Positions 52,310-62,668 of a stretch of DNA of 64,000 bases are shown one piece after another. Position numbers and translations under genes: made by a program. Source of the DNA: Porphyrobacter sp. SLTP (GTDB lineage: Bacteria; Pseudomonadota; Alphaproteobacteria; Sphingomonadales; Sphingomonadaceae); the NCBI RefSeq assembly GCF_009905735.1, contig NZ_JAAALE010000009.1:1-64000 (forward strand), in the 5' to 3' direction. Under the pieces are notes generated by a model. It searched no databases. It had not been told where the DNA came from and saw only the letters and a list, made by a program, of their open reading frames with translations. Position 1 is the stretch's first letter. Each line of letters opens with the position of its first letter.

Positions 52310-53740
52310 ATGGCCGATGATCGCCGCGATGAACTCGAAGCCCTGCTTGCGCGCCAGCGCGCCGCCTTCACCGCCTCGCGCCCCGAGCCGTTGTCGCAGC
52401 GCAAAGACCGCATCCGCCGCGCGATCGCGTTGGTCAAGGACCACGGCGAGGCGTTCGCCAAGGCGATGAGCGCCGATTTCGGCAATCGTTCCTACGCGCA
52501 GTCGATGCTGACCGACATTGCCGCCACGGTTGGCGCGGGCAATCATGCGCTCAAGCACATGGACGCCTGGGCCAAGCCTGAGAAGCGCAAGGTGCAGTTC
52601 CCGCTCGGTCTGCTGGGGGCCAAGGCCGAGGTGCGTTACGAACCCAAGGGCGTGATCGGCATTCTCTCGCCGTGGAACTTCCCGGTGCAGCTGGCTTTCG
52701 GCCCGCTGATGCAGGTGCTGGCTGCGGGCAACCGGGCGATGATCAAGCCGTCCGAATTCACCGAGCGCACCAGCGAGCTGATGGCTGAGCTGACGGCTGA
52801 GTATTTCGCGCCCGAGGAAGTCGCGGTCGTGACGGGCAGCCCGGAAGTGGCCGCCGCATTCTCCTCGCTGCCCTTCGACCACCTGGTCTTCACCGGATCG
52901 ACCGCCACCGGCCGCCGCGTGATGCAGGCCGCCGCAGCGAATCTGGTGCCCGTGACGCTTGAACTCGGCGGCAAGTCGCCCGTCATCATGGGCCGCAGCG
53001 CCGACTTCGCCAAGGCGGGTGAGCGGATCGCGCTCGGCAAGATGATGAATGCTGGCCAGATCTGCCTCGCGCCCGATTATCTGATGGTGCCCGAAGACAA
53101 GCAGGACGAGGCCGTCGCGGGTGTCGTCGGTGCCGCCAGCGCGATGTATCCCACGCTGCTCGACAACGACGATTATGCCTCGATCGTATCCGACCGCCAT
53201 TTTGAACGGTTGCAGGGCCTCGTGTCCGACGCGAAAGACAAGGGCGCCGAGGTGATCGAGGTCAACCCGGCGGGCGAGGACTTCGCCAACTCCAACCAGC
53301 GCAAGATGCCGCTCACCATCCTCAAGAACGTGAACGACGGCATGGCTGCGATGCAGGAGGAAATCTTTGGCCCGGTTCTGCCGGTGATGACCTACAAGGC
53401 GGTCGATCAGGCGGTGGATTACATCAACGAGCATGACCGCCCGCTCGGCCTCTATTACTTCGGTGAGGACAAGGGCGAGCAGGAGCGGGTGCTGACCCGC
53501 ACGATCTCGGGCGGGGTGACCACCAATGACGTGGTGTTCCACGTCTCTATGGAAGACCTGCCGTTCGGCGGGGTCGGTCCGTCGGGGATGGGGAGCTATC
53601 ACGCGATCGAGGGCTTCCGCGAATTCAGCCACGCCCGCGCGGTCTATCACCAGCCCAAGATCGACATCGCCAAGCTCGCCGGGATGAAGCCGCCCTATGG
53701 CAAGGCGACGGAGAAGGCTGCGGCGAACATGATGAAATGA
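52310..53740 (+). CDS. calB: Coniferyl-aldehyde dehydrogenase
   Basis: The product is a 476-residue aldehyde dehydrogenase. The proton-accepting Glu218 (LELGGKSP) and catalytic Cys252 (GQICLAP) are visible, and the N-terminal and C-terminal signatures (PFGGVGPSGMGSYH) fit the CalB subgroup, which oxidises coniferyl and related aldehydes. GGGAGAA lies upstream of the ATG. The actual substrate may be another medium or aromatic aldehyde. Its stop overlaps the next start (ATGA). Confidence 0.85.
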   Translation: MADDRRDELEALLARQRAAFTASRPEPLSQRKDRIRRAIALVKDHGEAFAKAMSADFGNRSYAQSMLTDIAATVGAGNHALKHMDAWAKPEKRKVQFPLGLLGAKAEVRYEPKGVIGILSPWNFPVQLAFGPLMQVLAAGNRAMIKPSEFTERTSELMAELTAEYFAPEEVAVVTGSPEVAAAFSSLPFDHLVFTGSTATGRRVMQAAAANLVPVTLELGGKSPVIMGRSADFAKAGERIALGKMMNAGQICLAPDYLMVPEDKQDEAVAGVVGAASAMYPTLLDNDDYASIVSDRHFERLQGLVSDAKDKGAEVIEVNPAGEDFANSNQRKMPLTILKNVNDGMAAMQEEIFGPVLPVMTYKAVDQAVDYINEHDRPLGLYYFGEDKGEQERVLTRTISGGVTTNDVVFHVSMEDLPFGGVGPSGMGSYHAIEGFREFSHARAVYHQPKIDIAKLAGMKPPYGKATEKAAANMMK

Positions 53741-54978
53741 AGGCGCTCGCCGCCGCGCTGGCTGTGCTTCTGGCCCAGATCCCGGCGGTCCCGCTCGGCG
53801 CTGAGGAGCCGCCGGCGTGGCGCGCTGTCGATGCCGCGACAGGCACGATCGCAGACGTCGCCGGGCTGGAACAGTTGGCGCGCGACTTTCCGGACAGCGC
53901 CAATGTGCGGCTGCGGTTGTTCAATGCGCAGCTTGCGGCGGGAGATGGCGCGGGGGCGCTTGTCAGCCTCGCCTGGCTCAAGGCGCGCGGGCATGTGTTC
54001 GGGGCAAGGGCGCAGGCGCAGATTCCCGAACTGATCGGTCCGGCCCATGCCGAAGCGGCGCGCGCACTGCTGTTGCCATCACCCGGGGTGATCGCTGCAA
54101 GCACTATCTTCGACACGATGCAGGCCGAAGCCGGCTTGATCGAGAGCGTGTTTGTCGCGCCAAACGGCGTTGAAGCGTTGGCAACTTCGGTTTCCCGTCG
54201 GTCCGTTTATGTTCGCGGACCCGGCGACACGTGGGAGGAGACCGTAATCCCGCGCGCTTATGCCCTCTCCGGCATTGTCGCTGCCCCCGATGGGCAAGCG
54301 GGCTGGATCGCATCGGGCAATATCGACGGTTTGCCCGCTGAACCGGAAATGTTCTCCGGCTTGATCGGGTTGACCGATGAACCCGGCGCGTTTCGCTTTG
54401 TCCCTGCTCCGGCAGGGGTGGCGGTATCGGACCTTGCGGTTGGGGTGGACGGCACGGTTTACGCCAGCGATCCGCAAGGCGGCGGTGTCTATCGCGCGCG
54501 CGACGATGCACCTGCGCTTGAGACGCTCATTGCCCCCGGCACCTTCCGCTCGCCCCAAGGGCTGGCGGCCAGCGCGGATGGCGCGCGGCTCTATGTCAGC
54601 GATTACCGCTATGGGTTGGCGATGGTCGATCTTGCCAGCGGCGCAGTGCGGCGGATTTCCAGCGATGTTCCGACGGCGCTCGACGGGGTGGATGGCTTGT
54701 GGCTGCATGGTCGCGAGCTGATTGCCGTGCAGAATGGCACGAGCCCGATGCGGATCAGCGCTTTCGCTCTGTCGGAGGACGGCACTCGGATCATCGGGCA
54801 CCGCATCCTGGAACAAGCGCACCCGGAATGGACCGAGCCCCTGGGCGGCAGCATCGCCAAAGGAACGCTCTACTATATCGCCACCGGCCAGTGGGACCGT
54901 TACGAGCAAGGGCGCCTGCGCGACGGCATGGCCGCCATCCCCAACGTGATCCGCCGGTTGCCGCTCGCCCCGCGCTGA
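53737..54978 (+). CDS. Exported beta-propeller-like protein
   Basis: The product is 413 residues with a signal peptide (about 1-22). An N-terminal helical region (about 30-110, [19 protein letters not shown], tetratrico-like) precedes a repetitive beta region with SMP-30/NHL-type blades ([51 protein letters not shown]). It could be a secreted sensor or lactonase-like protein. It is coupled to calB by an ATGA overlap. No confident family. Confidence 0.7.
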   Translation: MKALAAALAVLLAQIPAVPLGAEEPPAWRAVDAATGTIADVAGLEQLARDFPDSANVRLRLFNAQLAAGDGAGALVSLAWLKARGHVFGARAQAQIPELIGPAHAEAARALLLPSPGVIAASTIFDTMQAEAGLIESVFVAPNGVEALATSVSRRSVYVRGPGDTWEETVIPRAYALSGIVAAPDGQAGWIASGNIDGLPAEPEMFSGLIGLTDEPGAFRFVPAPAGVAVSDLAVGVDGTVYASDPQGGGVYRARDDAPALETLIAPGTFRSPQGLAASADGARLYVSDYRYGLAMVDLASGAVRRISSDVPTALDGVDGLWLHGRELIAVQNGTSPMRISAFALSEDGTRIIGHRILEQAHPEWTEPLGGSIAKGTLYYIATGQWDRYEQGRLRDGMAAIPNVIRRLPLAPR

Positions 54979-55093
54979 ACGACCTGCCGCAACCTTTGTT
55001 CGATTTCCTGCAACATACCTGAGGGGTTTTCCGCGAGTCGCAGGCTTGCGCCCCGCGTGCGACAGGCTTAGGGCGACGAACGGGATTAACAGC

Positions 55094-55480
55094 TTGGACA
55101 TCGTCGTGGTCGACCTCAGCCAGTATCTACCGATACTGTTATTCGTGCTCGTGGCTTTCGGGCTCTCGATCCTGTTTGTGGTCGCGCCCATGGCGGTGTC
55201 GCGCCTCACGGGCACGCACAATCCCGATGCCGAAAAGCTCTCCGAGTATGAATGCGGCTTCCCCGCGTTCGAGGATGCGCGCAGCCAGTTCGACGTGCGC
55301 TTCTATCTGGTCGCGATCAGCTTCATCGTCTTCGACCTTGAAGCCGCCTTCCTGTTCCCCTGGGCTGTCAGCCTGGGTGAGACGGGCTGGGTTGGCTGGG
55401 GCGGCATGATGGTGTTCCTGTTCATCCTCGCGGTAGGCCTCGCTTATGAATGGAAGAAAGGGGCGTTGGACTGGGAATGA
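55094..55480 (+). CDS. nuoA: NADH-quinone oxidoreductase subunit A
   Basis: The product is the roughly 128-residue three-helix membrane subunit A of complex I. The [23 protein letters not shown] region is conserved in NuoA, and three hydrophobic helices are clear. The start is uncertain: I use the TTG at 55094 (GGGA eight bases upstream); GTG 55106 is possible. It heads the nuo operon, with no strong promoter visible just upstream, and overlaps nuoB (ATGA). Confidence 0.9.
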   Translation: MDIVVVDLSQYLPILLFVLVAFGLSILFVVAPMAVSRLTGTHNPDAEKLSEYECGFPAFEDARSQFDVRFYLVAISFIVFDLEAAFLFPWAVSLGETGWVGWGGMMVFLFILAVGLAYEWKKGALDWE

Positions 55481-56055
55481 ATACCATCGTTACTCCTCCC
55501 CAAGGATTGCCCGACATTTCTGCGCTGACAACCGCCGCTGGCGGTGACGTGCGGCAGCCTGATGCGTCCTATTTCACCGCGCTTCAGACCGAAGTGAATG
55601 ACAAGGGCTTCCTCGTCACATCGACCGAGGACCTGTTCCAGTGGGCGCGCACCGGCAGCCTGTGGTGGATGACCTTCGGGCTTGCCTGCTGCGCGGTCGA
55701 GATGATCCACGTGAACATGCCGCGTTATGACATGGAGCGCTTCGGCGCTGCCCCGCGCGCGTCCCCGCGCCAGTCAGACGTGATGATCGTCGCGGGTACT
55801 CTGTGCAACAAGATGGCCCCGGCGCTGCGCAAGGTTTACGACCAGATGTCGGACCCCAAATATGTGATCAGCATGGGCAGCTGCGCCAATGGCGGCGGCT
55901 ATTACCATTATTCCTACAGCGTCGTGCGCGGCTGTGACCGGATCGTCCCGGTCGACATCTATGTGCCCGGCTGCCCGCCCACTGCCGAGGCGCTGCTCTA
56001 CGGCGTAATGCAGTTGCAGCGGAAGATCCGCCGCGTCGGCACGATCGAGAGGTAA
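55477..56055 (+). CDS. nuoB: NADH-quinone oxidoreductase subunit B
   Basis: The product is a 192-residue subunit holding the N2 [4Fe-4S] cluster, which passes electrons to quinone. Ligands are Cys71, Cys72 (ACCAVEM), Cys136 (GSCANGG) and Cys166 (PGCPP). Length is normal for alphaproteobacteria. ATG 55477 overlaps the nuoA stop. Confidence 0.95.
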   Translation: MNTIVTPPQGLPDISALTTAAGGDVRQPDASYFTALQTEVNDKGFLVTSTEDLFQWARTGSLWWMTFGLACCAVEMIHVNMPRYDMERFGAAPRASPRQSDVMIVAGTLCNKMAPALRKVYDQMSDPKYVISMGSCANGGGYYHYSYSVVRGCDRIVPVDIYVPGCPPTAEALLYGVMQLQRKIRRVGTIER

Positions 56056-56061
56056 GGGCGC

Positions 56062-56844
56062 ATGGCCGTTCTCCATTCCGCCCCCAGATACGCCTCGAAT
56101 GAAGGCGTGATTGACGCTATCAGCGAAAGCATCAGCGTCTGGCTGTTGGGCGCTACCGAAGCGCATGGCGAAGTCAGTTTCCGCGTGAAGCGTGACGACA
56201 TCGCCCGCGTGCTTGAGACGCTGCGTGATGATCACGCCTACCAGCAGCTGATGGAGATCGCGGGCGTCGATTATCCGGACCGGGCCGAACGCTTCGAAGT
56301 CGTCTACATGCTCCAGAGCCTGACCAAGAACCACCGCGTGATGGTCAAGTGCTCGGCGAGCGAGGATACGCCGGTGCCGACCGTCACCACGCTGTGGCCC
56401 AATGCCGGCTGGCTGGAACGCGAAGTGTTCGACATGTACGGCGTCACCTTTGCTGGTAACCCGGACCTGCGCCGGATCCTCACCGATTATGGCTTTGAAG
56501 GCCACCCGTTCCGCAAGGACTTCCCGATGACGGGTTACACCGAACTGCGCTATTCCGAGGAAGAGAAGCGCGTGGTGTATGAACCCGTCGAACTCGCGCA
56601 GGAAATGCGCAGCTTTGACTTCCTCAGCCCGTGGGAAGGCGCTGATTACGAGCTGCCTGGCGATGAAAAATCGCGCGGCGCGCCGACGGTGACCGAGCCC
56701 AAGACGACCGAAAAGCCCGCCGACACCGGCGCAGGGGCCAAGGCCAACGAAGCCGCGGCCAAGCCCTCTGCCCCCGAGCAAAAGGGTAGCGGCACGCCCG
56801 CCCCCGGTGCGCCAGATGCCACCTCGAAGGAGGGTGGACGATGA
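56062..56844 (+). CDS. nuoC: NADH-quinone oxidoreductase subunit C
   Basis: The product is a 260-residue peripheral-arm subunit. The conserved ending [20 protein letters not shown] is present at about residue 155, after [13 protein letters not shown]. After about residue 200 comes a low-complexity Lys/Pro/Ala/Glu tail not needed for the fold. It overlaps nuoD by ATGA, and nuoC and nuoD are separate proteins, unlike the fused form of E. coli. Confidence 0.93.
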   Translation: MAVLHSAPRYASNEGVIDAISESISVWLLGATEAHGEVSFRVKRDDIARVLETLRDDHAYQQLMEIAGVDYPDRAERFEVVYMLQSLTKNHRVMVKCSASEDTPVPTVTTLWPNAGWLEREVFDMYGVTFAGNPDLRRILTDYGFEGHPFRKDFPMTGYTELRYSEEEKRVVYEPVELAQEMRSFDFLSPWEGADYELPGDEKSRGAPTVTEPKTTEKPADTGAGAKANEAAAKPSAPEQKGSGTPAPGAPDATSKEGGR

Positions 56845-58052
56845 CCATGCAACGCGAAGACTCGCTCACCACCACGGGCGAAGTCATCTCCAACTACACG
56901 ATCAACTTCGGCCCCCAGCACCCGGCCGCGCACGGCGTGCTGCGGATGGTGATGGAGCTGGACGGCGAAGTGATCGAGCGGATCGATCCGCATATCGGCC
57001 TGCTTCACCGCGGCACCGAAAAGCTGATCGAGCACAAGACCTATCTGCAAGCGCTGCCGTACTTCGACCGGCTCGATTACTGCTCGCCGCTGGCGATGGA
57101 GCACTCCTACGTGCTCGCCATCGAAAAGCTGCTGAACCTCGAGGTGCCGATCCGCGCGCAATATCTGCGCGTGCTGTTCGCCGAGCTGACTCGCATCTGC
57201 AACCACATGCTCAACATGGGCGCGCACATCCTCGATGTCGGCGCGTTTACGCCGAACCTGTGGATCATGGACCTGCGCGAAGATTGCCTCAACTTCTTCG
57301 AGCGGGCGAGCGGCGCGCGGATGCATTCCGCCTATTTCCGCCCCGGCGGCGTCCATCAGGACGTGCCGGAGAAGCTGCTGGTGGATATCGGCGACTGGCT
57401 CGACAATCGCTTCTTCCAGCTGTTCGAGGACGCGATGAGCCTCGTCATGGACAACCGCATCTTCAAGCAGCGCAACGTCGATATCGCGGTCGTCAGCCGC
57501 GAGGACGCAATTGCCTGGGGCTTCAGCGGACCGATGATCCGCGCGGCGGGCATTCCGTGGGATCTGCGCAAGAGCCAGCCCTATGATGTCTATGACCGCA
57601 TGGAGTTCGACATTCCGGTCGGCACCAATTCGGACTGCTACGACCGCTTCATGGTGCGCGTGAAGGAAGTCTACGAGAGCGCCAAGATCATCCGCCAGTG
57701 CCTGCGCGATATGCCGCAGGGGCCGATTGCTAGCACCGACGGCAAGGTTTCTCCGCCCAAGCGCGGCGAGATGAAGCAGTCGATGGAAAGCCTGATTCAC
57801 CACTTCAAGCTCTACACAGAAGGCTTCCACGTGCCCGCGGGCGAGGTTTACGTCGCGACCGAGAGCCCCAAGGGCGAATTCGGCGTCTATCTCGTCAGCG
57901 ACGGCACCAACAAGCCCTACCGCTGCAAGATCCGCCCCACGGCGTTCAGCCACCTTCAGGCGATGGACTTCATGTCCAAGGGCCACATGTTGCCTGATGC
58001 TACCGCCATTCTCGGCGCGATCGACGTGGTGTTCGGGGAGTGTGACCGGTGA
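56841..58052 (+). CDS. nuoD: NADH-quinone oxidoreductase subunit D
   Basis: The product is a 403-residue subunit forming the quinone pocket with NuoB. The [14 protein letters not shown] motif near residue 20 and the HRGTEKLIE motif near 60 are diagnostic, as is the C-terminal ending [15 protein letters not shown]. Length is normal. It overlaps the embedded NTF2-like gene by ATGA/GTGA style spacing. Confidence 0.95.
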   Translation: MTMQREDSLTTTGEVISNYTINFGPQHPAAHGVLRMVMELDGEVIERIDPHIGLLHRGTEKLIEHKTYLQALPYFDRLDYCSPLAMEHSYVLAIEKLLNLEVPIRAQYLRVLFAELTRICNHMLNMGAHILDVGAFTPNLWIMDLREDCLNFFERASGARMHSAYFRPGGVHQDVPEKLLVDIGDWLDNRFFQLFEDAMSLVMDNRIFKQRNVDIAVVSREDAIAWGFSGPMIRAAGIPWDLRKSQPYDVYDRMEFDIPVGTNSDCYDRFMVRVKEVYESAKIIRQCLRDMPQGPIASTDGKVSPPKRGEMKQSMESLIHHFKLYTEGFHVPAGEVYVATESPKGEFGVYLVSDGTNKPYRCKIRPTAFSHLQAMDFMSKGHMLPDATAILGAIDVVFGECDR

Positions 58053-58381
58053 GCAAACTCGCCATCGCCGAGCAGATGATCGCGCATTACAACGCGCAGG
58101 ATGCTGACGCCTATGTGGCGCTGATGACCGATGATGCCTGCGAGGCAGGGTACCGCGGGGCTGTGATCCGTGATGGCAAGGAAGGCACGCGCGCGGGCCT
58201 CAAGGCCATGTTCGCCGAGTTTCCGGAGAACCGCGCCGAGATCATCACTGGCTATGAACTGGGCGAATATGCGGTGCTGCATGAGCGGGTCTACCGTTCG
58301 TCGGCCGCTGAGCCGTTCGAAGTCATGTCCGTCTATTCCTTTGAGGGCGACAAGTGCTCTCGCGTGGAGTTCATCCGCTAA
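58049..58381 (+). CDS. NTF2/SnoaL-like protein inside the nuo operon
   Basis: The product is a 110-residue small alpha+beta protein ([20 protein letters not shown], then [10 protein letters not shown] and [20 protein letters not shown]) of the SnoaL/NTF2-like superfamily, which covers ligand-binding and isomerase-like proteins. It starts with a GTG at 58049 overlapping the nuoD stop, and its TAA shares a base with the nuoE ATG. It is not a complex I core subunit; its role is unknown. Confidence 0.8.
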   Translation: MSKLAIAEQMIAHYNAQDADAYVALMTDDACEAGYRGAVIRDGKEGTRAGLKAMFAEFPENRAEIITGYELGEYAVLHERVYRSSAAEPFEVMSVYSFEGDKCSRVEFIR

Positions 58382-59049
58382 TGGCTGACCGTACCCCCGC
58401 ACCCGATACCCCCGAACTGCGCGCCCGTTGGAGCGCCTTCGCGTGGACGCCGGAGAACAAGAAAACCGCCGATTGGCACATCGCCAAGTATCCCGAGGGG
58501 CGTCAACGCTCGGCGGTGATGCCGCTGCTCGATCTCGCCCAGCGGCAGGTCGGCGCGGAGACCGATACGCAGGGCTGGCTGCCGCTGCCGGTGATCGAAT
58601 ATGTCGCGGCCTATCTCGGGATGCCGGTGATCCGCGTGCTCGAAGTCGCCAGCTTCTACTTCATGTATAACTTGAAGCCCGTCGGCAAATTCCACGTGCA
58701 GGTGTGCGGCACCACGCCCTGCATGCTGCGCGGGAGCGACGACATCATGGCCGCCTGCAAGAAGCGCGGGATGGTGAAGGGCGGGATCTCGGCGGATGGC
58801 CTCTGGACCCTCACCGAGGTCGAATGCATGGGCAATTGCGCGACCGCGCCGATGGTCCAGATCAACGACGACAATTACGAGGACCTGACGCCCGAACGCC
58901 TCGACGCGGTGCTTGATGCGCTTGCCGCGGGCGAGACGCCCAAGGCGGGCACGCAGGAGCCGGGCCGTCACACCTCCGAGCCTTCGGGCGGGCCGACCAC
59001 GCTGAAGGACATGGTCAGCGCCAATCACGACTATCGGAGCGAGTGGTGA
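58381..59049 (+). CDS. nuoE: NADH-quinone oxidoreductase subunit E
   Basis: The product is a 222-residue thioredoxin-fold subunit with the N1a [2Fe-2S] cluster. Ligands are Cys109, Cys114 (VCGTTPC), Cys149 and Cys153 (CMGNC). A C-terminal stretch of about 45 residues is low-complexity. ATG 58381 overlaps the previous stop by one base; its own stop overlaps a tiny membrane gene. Confidence 0.93.
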   Translation: MADRTPAPDTPELRARWSAFAWTPENKKTADWHIAKYPEGRQRSAVMPLLDLAQRQVGAETDTQGWLPLPVIEYVAAYLGMPVIRVLEVASFYFMYNLKPVGKFHVQVCGTTPCMLRGSDDIMAACKKRGMVKGGISADGLWTLTEVECMGNCATAPMVQINDDNYEDLTPERLDAVLDALAAGETPKAGTQEPGRHTSEPSGGPTTLKDMVSANHDYRSEW

Positions 59050-59189
59050 CCGCAGTCGTCTCCATCTTCGGCGCGCTGCTGCTGGCCTTCATCGCCTACA
59101 AGGTGCTGATGGGTTTGGTGCGCGTGGGTGTGATTCTGCTCATCATCGCAGTCCTCGCGGGCCTGTGGCAGTCGGGAGCGATCGGATGA
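59046..59189 (+). CDS. Tiny membrane protein between nuoE and nuoF
   Basis: The product is 47 residues, almost wholly hydrophobic, with two likely membrane helices (VVSIFGALLLAFIAYKVL and VGVILLIIAVLAGLW). It starts with GTG 59046, overlapping the nuoE stop, and its stop overlaps the next start, so it is embedded in the operon by coupling. I recognise no family. Confidence 0.65.
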   Translation: MTAVVSIFGALLLAFIAYKVLMGLVRVGVILLIIAVLAGLWQSGAIG

Positions 59190-59374
59190 ACCCGGTGACG
59201 CTTCTGCTCGCCATCCTCGGCCTCGGCGGTTTCGCGCTCGGCGCGATATTGACCGTGACGGGGCCGCTCGAGATGGGCGTGATCGTGATGGGTCTGGGCC
59301 TTGTGTTTCAAGTGATTTCGCTGGTGCGCATCAAGCGCGCCAAACAAAGGGATGGCAGCAATGCTGGCGGATAA
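59186..59374 (+). CDS. Small membrane protein between nuoE and nuoF
   Basis: The product is 62 residues with two membrane helices ([19 protein letters not shown] and [18 protein letters not shown]) and a basic tail (IKRAKQRDG). ATG 59186 overlaps the previous stop, and its end overlaps the nuoF start by 14 bases. It is too small for a known complex I subunit; an accessory role is inference from position. Confidence 0.7.
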   Translation: MNPVTLLLAILGLGGFALGAILTVTGPLEMGVIVMGLGLVFQVISLVRIKRAKQRDGSNAGG

Positions 59375-60653
59375 GGACCGCATCTTCACCAACGTCTATG
59401 GCTTCCAGGACTGGGGCCTGAAGGCAGCCCAGGCGCGGGGCGATTGGGACGATACCAAGGCGCTGCTCGCGCGCGGGCCTGAGGCGATCATTGAGGAAAT
59501 GAAGGCATCCGGCTTGCGCGGTCGGGGCGGGGCGGGCTTCCCGACTGGGCTCAAGTGGTCCTTCATGCCCAAGGAATCGCGCGATGGACGCCCGAGCTTC
59601 CTCGTCATCAACGCCGACGAATCCGAGCCCGGCTCCTGCAAGGACCGCGAGATCCTGCGCCATGATCCGCACAAGCTGGTCGAAGGCGCGTTGGTCGCAG
59701 GCTTCGCCATGCGTGCGCGGGCGGCCTATATTTACGTGCGCGGCGAATACATTCGTGAGGCCGAAGTGCTGCAGGCGGCGATCCATCAGGCTTACGAAGC
59801 TGGATTGATCGGCAAGAACGCCTGCGGTTCGGGCTACGATTTCGACGTCTTCATGCACCGCGGTGCGGGCGCCTACATCTGCGGCGAAGAAACCGCGATG
59901 ATCGAGAGCCTCGAAGGCAAGAAGGGCCAGCCGCGCCTCAAGCCCCCGTTCCCGGCGGGCGCGGGCCTCTATGGCTGCCCGACCACGGTCAACAACGTCG
60001 AAAGCATCGCGGTCGCGCCGACGATCCTGCGGCGCGGGGCCTCGTGGTTCTCGTCCTTCGGACGCGAGAACAACAAGGGCACCAAGCTGTTCCAGATTTC
60101 TGGCCACGTGGAAAAGCCCTGCGTGGTCGAGGAAGCGATGAGCATCCCCTTCGAGGAGCTAATCGAGAAGCACTGCGGCGGCATTCGCGGCGGGTGGGAC
60201 AATCTGCTGGCGGTGATCCCCGGCGGTTCGTCCGTGCCGCTGGTCCCGGCTGCGCAAATCCGCCACGCGCCGATGGACTTTGATGGGCTGAAGGAATTGG
60301 GCTCAGGCCTTGGCACCGCGGCGGTCATCGTCATGGACAAGTCCACCGACATCGTCCGCGCGATCAGCCGCCTCAGCTACTTCTACAAGCACGAAAGCTG
60401 CGGCCAGTGCACCCCCTGCCGCGAAGGCACGGGCTGGATGTGGCGCATGATGGAGCGCCTGCGCACCGGCGATGCGGCGATCGAGGAAATCGACATGCTG
60501 CAGGAAGTCACCAAGCAGGTCGAAGGCCACACCATCTGCGCGCTGGGCGACGCCGCCGCGTGGCCGATCCAGGGCCTCATCCGCCATTTCCGCCCCGAGC
60601 TTGAGCGGCGAATCAACGAGCATAATGCGCAATTCCAAGAGGCAGCCGAGTAA
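59361..60653 (+). CDS. nuoF: NADH-quinone oxidoreductase subunit F
   Basis: The product is a 430-residue NADH-binding flavoprotein. The FMN/NADH motif GRGGAGFP is at 54-61, and the N3 [4Fe-4S] ligands are Cys347, Cys350, Cys353 (CGQCTPC) and Cys393. I use ATG 59361 ([11 protein letters not shown], typical for related genera); the ATG at 59352 is an alternative. It overlaps nuoG by one base. Confidence 0.95.
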   Translation: MLADKDRIFTNVYGFQDWGLKAAQARGDWDDTKALLARGPEAIIEEMKASGLRGRGGAGFPTGLKWSFMPKESRDGRPSFLVINADESEPGSCKDREILRHDPHKLVEGALVAGFAMRARAAYIYVRGEYIREAEVLQAAIHQAYEAGLIGKNACGSGYDFDVFMHRGAGAYICGEETAMIESLEGKKGQPRLKPPFPAGAGLYGCPTTVNNVESIAVAPTILRRGASWFSSFGRENNKGTKLFQISGHVEKPCVVEEAMSIPFEELIEKHCGGIRGGWDNLLAVIPGGSSVPLVPAAQIRHAPMDFDGLKELGSGLGTAAVIVMDKSTDIVRAISRLSYFYKHESCGQCTPCREGTGWMWRMMERLRTGDAAIEEIDMLQEVTKQVEGHTICALGDAAAWPIQGLIRHFRPELERRINEHNAQFQEAAE

Positions 60654-62668
60654 TGCCTAAAGTCACCGTAGACGGTCAGGAAATCGAGGTCCCGGCGGGC
60701 GCGACTGTGCTGCAGGCGTGCGAGCTGGCGGGCAAAGAAATTCCGCGCTTCTGTTATCATGAGCGCCTCTCCATCGCGGGCAATTGCCGCATGTGCCTTG
60801 TTGAGGTGAAGCCCGGGCCGCCCAAGCCGCAGGCCTCCTGCGCGCTGCCGGCAGCAGAGGGCCAGGAAATCCGCACCGACAGCCCGATGGTCAAGAAGGC
60901 CCGCGAGGGGGTGATGGAGTTCCTGCTCATCAACCACCCGCTCGATTGCCCGATCTGCGATCAGGGCGGCGAGTGCGATCTTCAGGATCAGGCCGTTGCC
61001 TATGGCCGCGGCGGCTCTCGCTACCACGAGAACAAGCGCGCGGTGACCGAGAAGTACATGGGCCCGCTGATCAAGACGATCATGACCCGCTGCATCCACT
61101 GCACCCGCTGCGTGCGCTTCTCCGAAGAGATCGCGGGCGTGGACGAAATCGGCGCGCTCTATCGCGGCGAGGACATGCAGATCACGACCTATCTGGAACA
61201 GGCGGCGGCGCACGAGCTTTCGGCGAACGTGATCGACCTGTGCCCGGTGGGCGCGCTGACCTCGCGGCCCTATGCCTTCGAGGCGCGGCCGTGGGAGCTC
61301 AAGAAGACGCTCAGCATCGACGTCTCGGACGCGGTTGGCGCGAACATCACGCTCCATTCCAAGGGCCGCGAAGTCATGCGCGCGCTCCCGCGCGTCAATG
61401 ACGACGTCAACGAGGAGTGGCTGTCGGACAAGGGCCGTTATCAGGTCGATGGCTTGACCAAGCGTCGCTTGGACCGCGTGTGGGTGCGCCGTGAAGGCAA
61501 GCTCCAGCCTGCTGAGTGGACCGAGGCTTTCGGGATGATCGCGGGCGCTCTGGAGGGCGACAAAGCTAGCATTGCGGCGGTGGCGGGCGATTTGCTCGAT
61601 GCCGAGACGATGTTTGCCGCCAAGGCGCTCGTCAATGCCTGCGGATCGCAGCTCACCGAAGCGCGCCAGACCGGCATGACCTATGACGTGTCGAACCTTG
61701 CGGCGGTGAATTTCAACTCGACCTTCGCGGGGATCGAGACCGCCGACGCGATCCTGATCGTCGGCAGCAATGTCCGCTGGGAAGCGGCACTGCTCAACGT
61801 CCGCCTGCGCAAGGCGGTGAAGGCGGGGGCAAAGGTCTACATCATCGGCCCCGAATGGGACCCGACCTATCCTGCGACTTTCCTCGGTTCCGACCTCAAG
61901 CTGCTGAACCGCATCCCCAAGGAATTGGGTGACGTCATGAAGTCGGCGAATCGTCCGGCAGTGATCCTCGGCGCGGCGGCGCTGGCGAAGGGCGCGCTTC
62001 CGGCGGGCCTGAAGCTGATCGACAAGTTCAACCTCGTGCGTGACGATTGGAACGGTTTCAATGTCCTCCACATTTCGGCCGCGCGGATGGCGTCGCTGAT
62101 GCTCGGCTTCACGCTGCCGGGCGGGATGGGCGATATCGCGCAAGCTGCGCCAAAGGTGCTGCTCAGCCTCGGCGCGGACGAGATGGACTACGCGCCCTAC
62201 GCGAACAGCCTCAAGGTCTATATCGGCCACCACGGCGACAAGGGCGCGCATCACGCCGACATCATCTTGCCGGGTGCGTCCTATGCCGAGAAGGACGGAA
62301 CTTACGTGAACGCCGAAGGCCGGGTGCAGTTCGCCGAGAAGGCGGTCTTCGCCCCCGGCGACGCGCGTGAGGATTGGACGATCCTGCGCGCACTTGCTGA
62401 CGCGGTGGGCGTCACCGTCGGCTTTGACAGCTTTGCCGCATTGCAGGCCAAGATGATCGCTGCAGTGCCCGCCTTGGTAGAAGAGGGCCTCGCCGATTAT
62501 GGCGCGCTTCCCAAGGCCGACAGCGGCGCGAAGTTCGAAGGCGAGCTTGCAGGCTACCCGATCAAGGACTTCTACCTCACCAACGCAATCGCCCGCGCAA
62601 GCGAGGTGATGCAGCGCTGCTCGGACGAGCTGCTCCACGGGGCGGACGTGAAGGAGGCTGCGGAATGA
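60653..62668 (+). CDS. nuoG: NADH-quinone oxidoreductase subunit G
   Basis: The product is a 671-residue subunit with an N-terminal ferredoxin-like domain. The [2Fe-2S] ligands are Cys34, Cys45, Cys48 and Cys63; the N4/N5-type cluster residues lie in [14 protein letters not shown] and HCTRCVRF. A molybdopterin-oxidoreductase-like domain makes up the rest. Length is normal. It overlaps nuoF and nuoH. Confidence 0.95.
   Translation: MPKVTVDGQEIEVPAGATVLQACELAGKEIPRFCYHERLSIAGNCRMCLVEVKPGPPKPQASCALPAAEGQEIRTDSPMVKKAREGVMEFLLINHPLDCPICDQGGECDLQDQAVAYGRGGSRYHENKRAVTEKYMGPLIKTIMTRCIHCTRCVRFSEEIAGVDEIGALYRGEDMQITTYLEQAAAHELSANVIDLCPVGALTSRPYAFEARPWELKKTLSIDVSDAVGANITLHSKGREVMRALPRVNDDVNEEWLSDKGRYQVDGLTKRRLDRVWVRREGKLQPAEWTEAFGMIAGALEGDKASIAAVAGDLLDAETMFAAKALVNACGSQLTEARQTGMTYDVSNLAAVNFNSTFAGIETADAILIVGSNVRWEAALLNVRLRKAVKAGAKVYIIGPEWDPTYPATFLGSDLKLLNRIPKELGDVMKSANRPAVILGAAALAKGALPAGLKLIDKFNLVRDDWNGFNVLHISAARMASLMLGFTLPGGMGDIAQAAPKVLLSLGADEMDYAPYANSLKVYIGHHGDKGAHHADIILPGASYAEKDGTYVNAEGRVQFAEKAVFAPGDAREDWTILRALADAVGVTVGFDSFAALQAKMIAAVPALVEEGLADYGALPKADSGAKFEGELAGYPIKDFYLTNAIARASEVMQRCSDELLHGADVKEAAE

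Noticed and set aside
60383-62638. A 751-codon open frame on the minus strand opposite nuoG
   Set aside because: It is antisense to an unmistakable nuoG and has Arg/His/Ala-rich shadow composition typical of GC-rich DNA.
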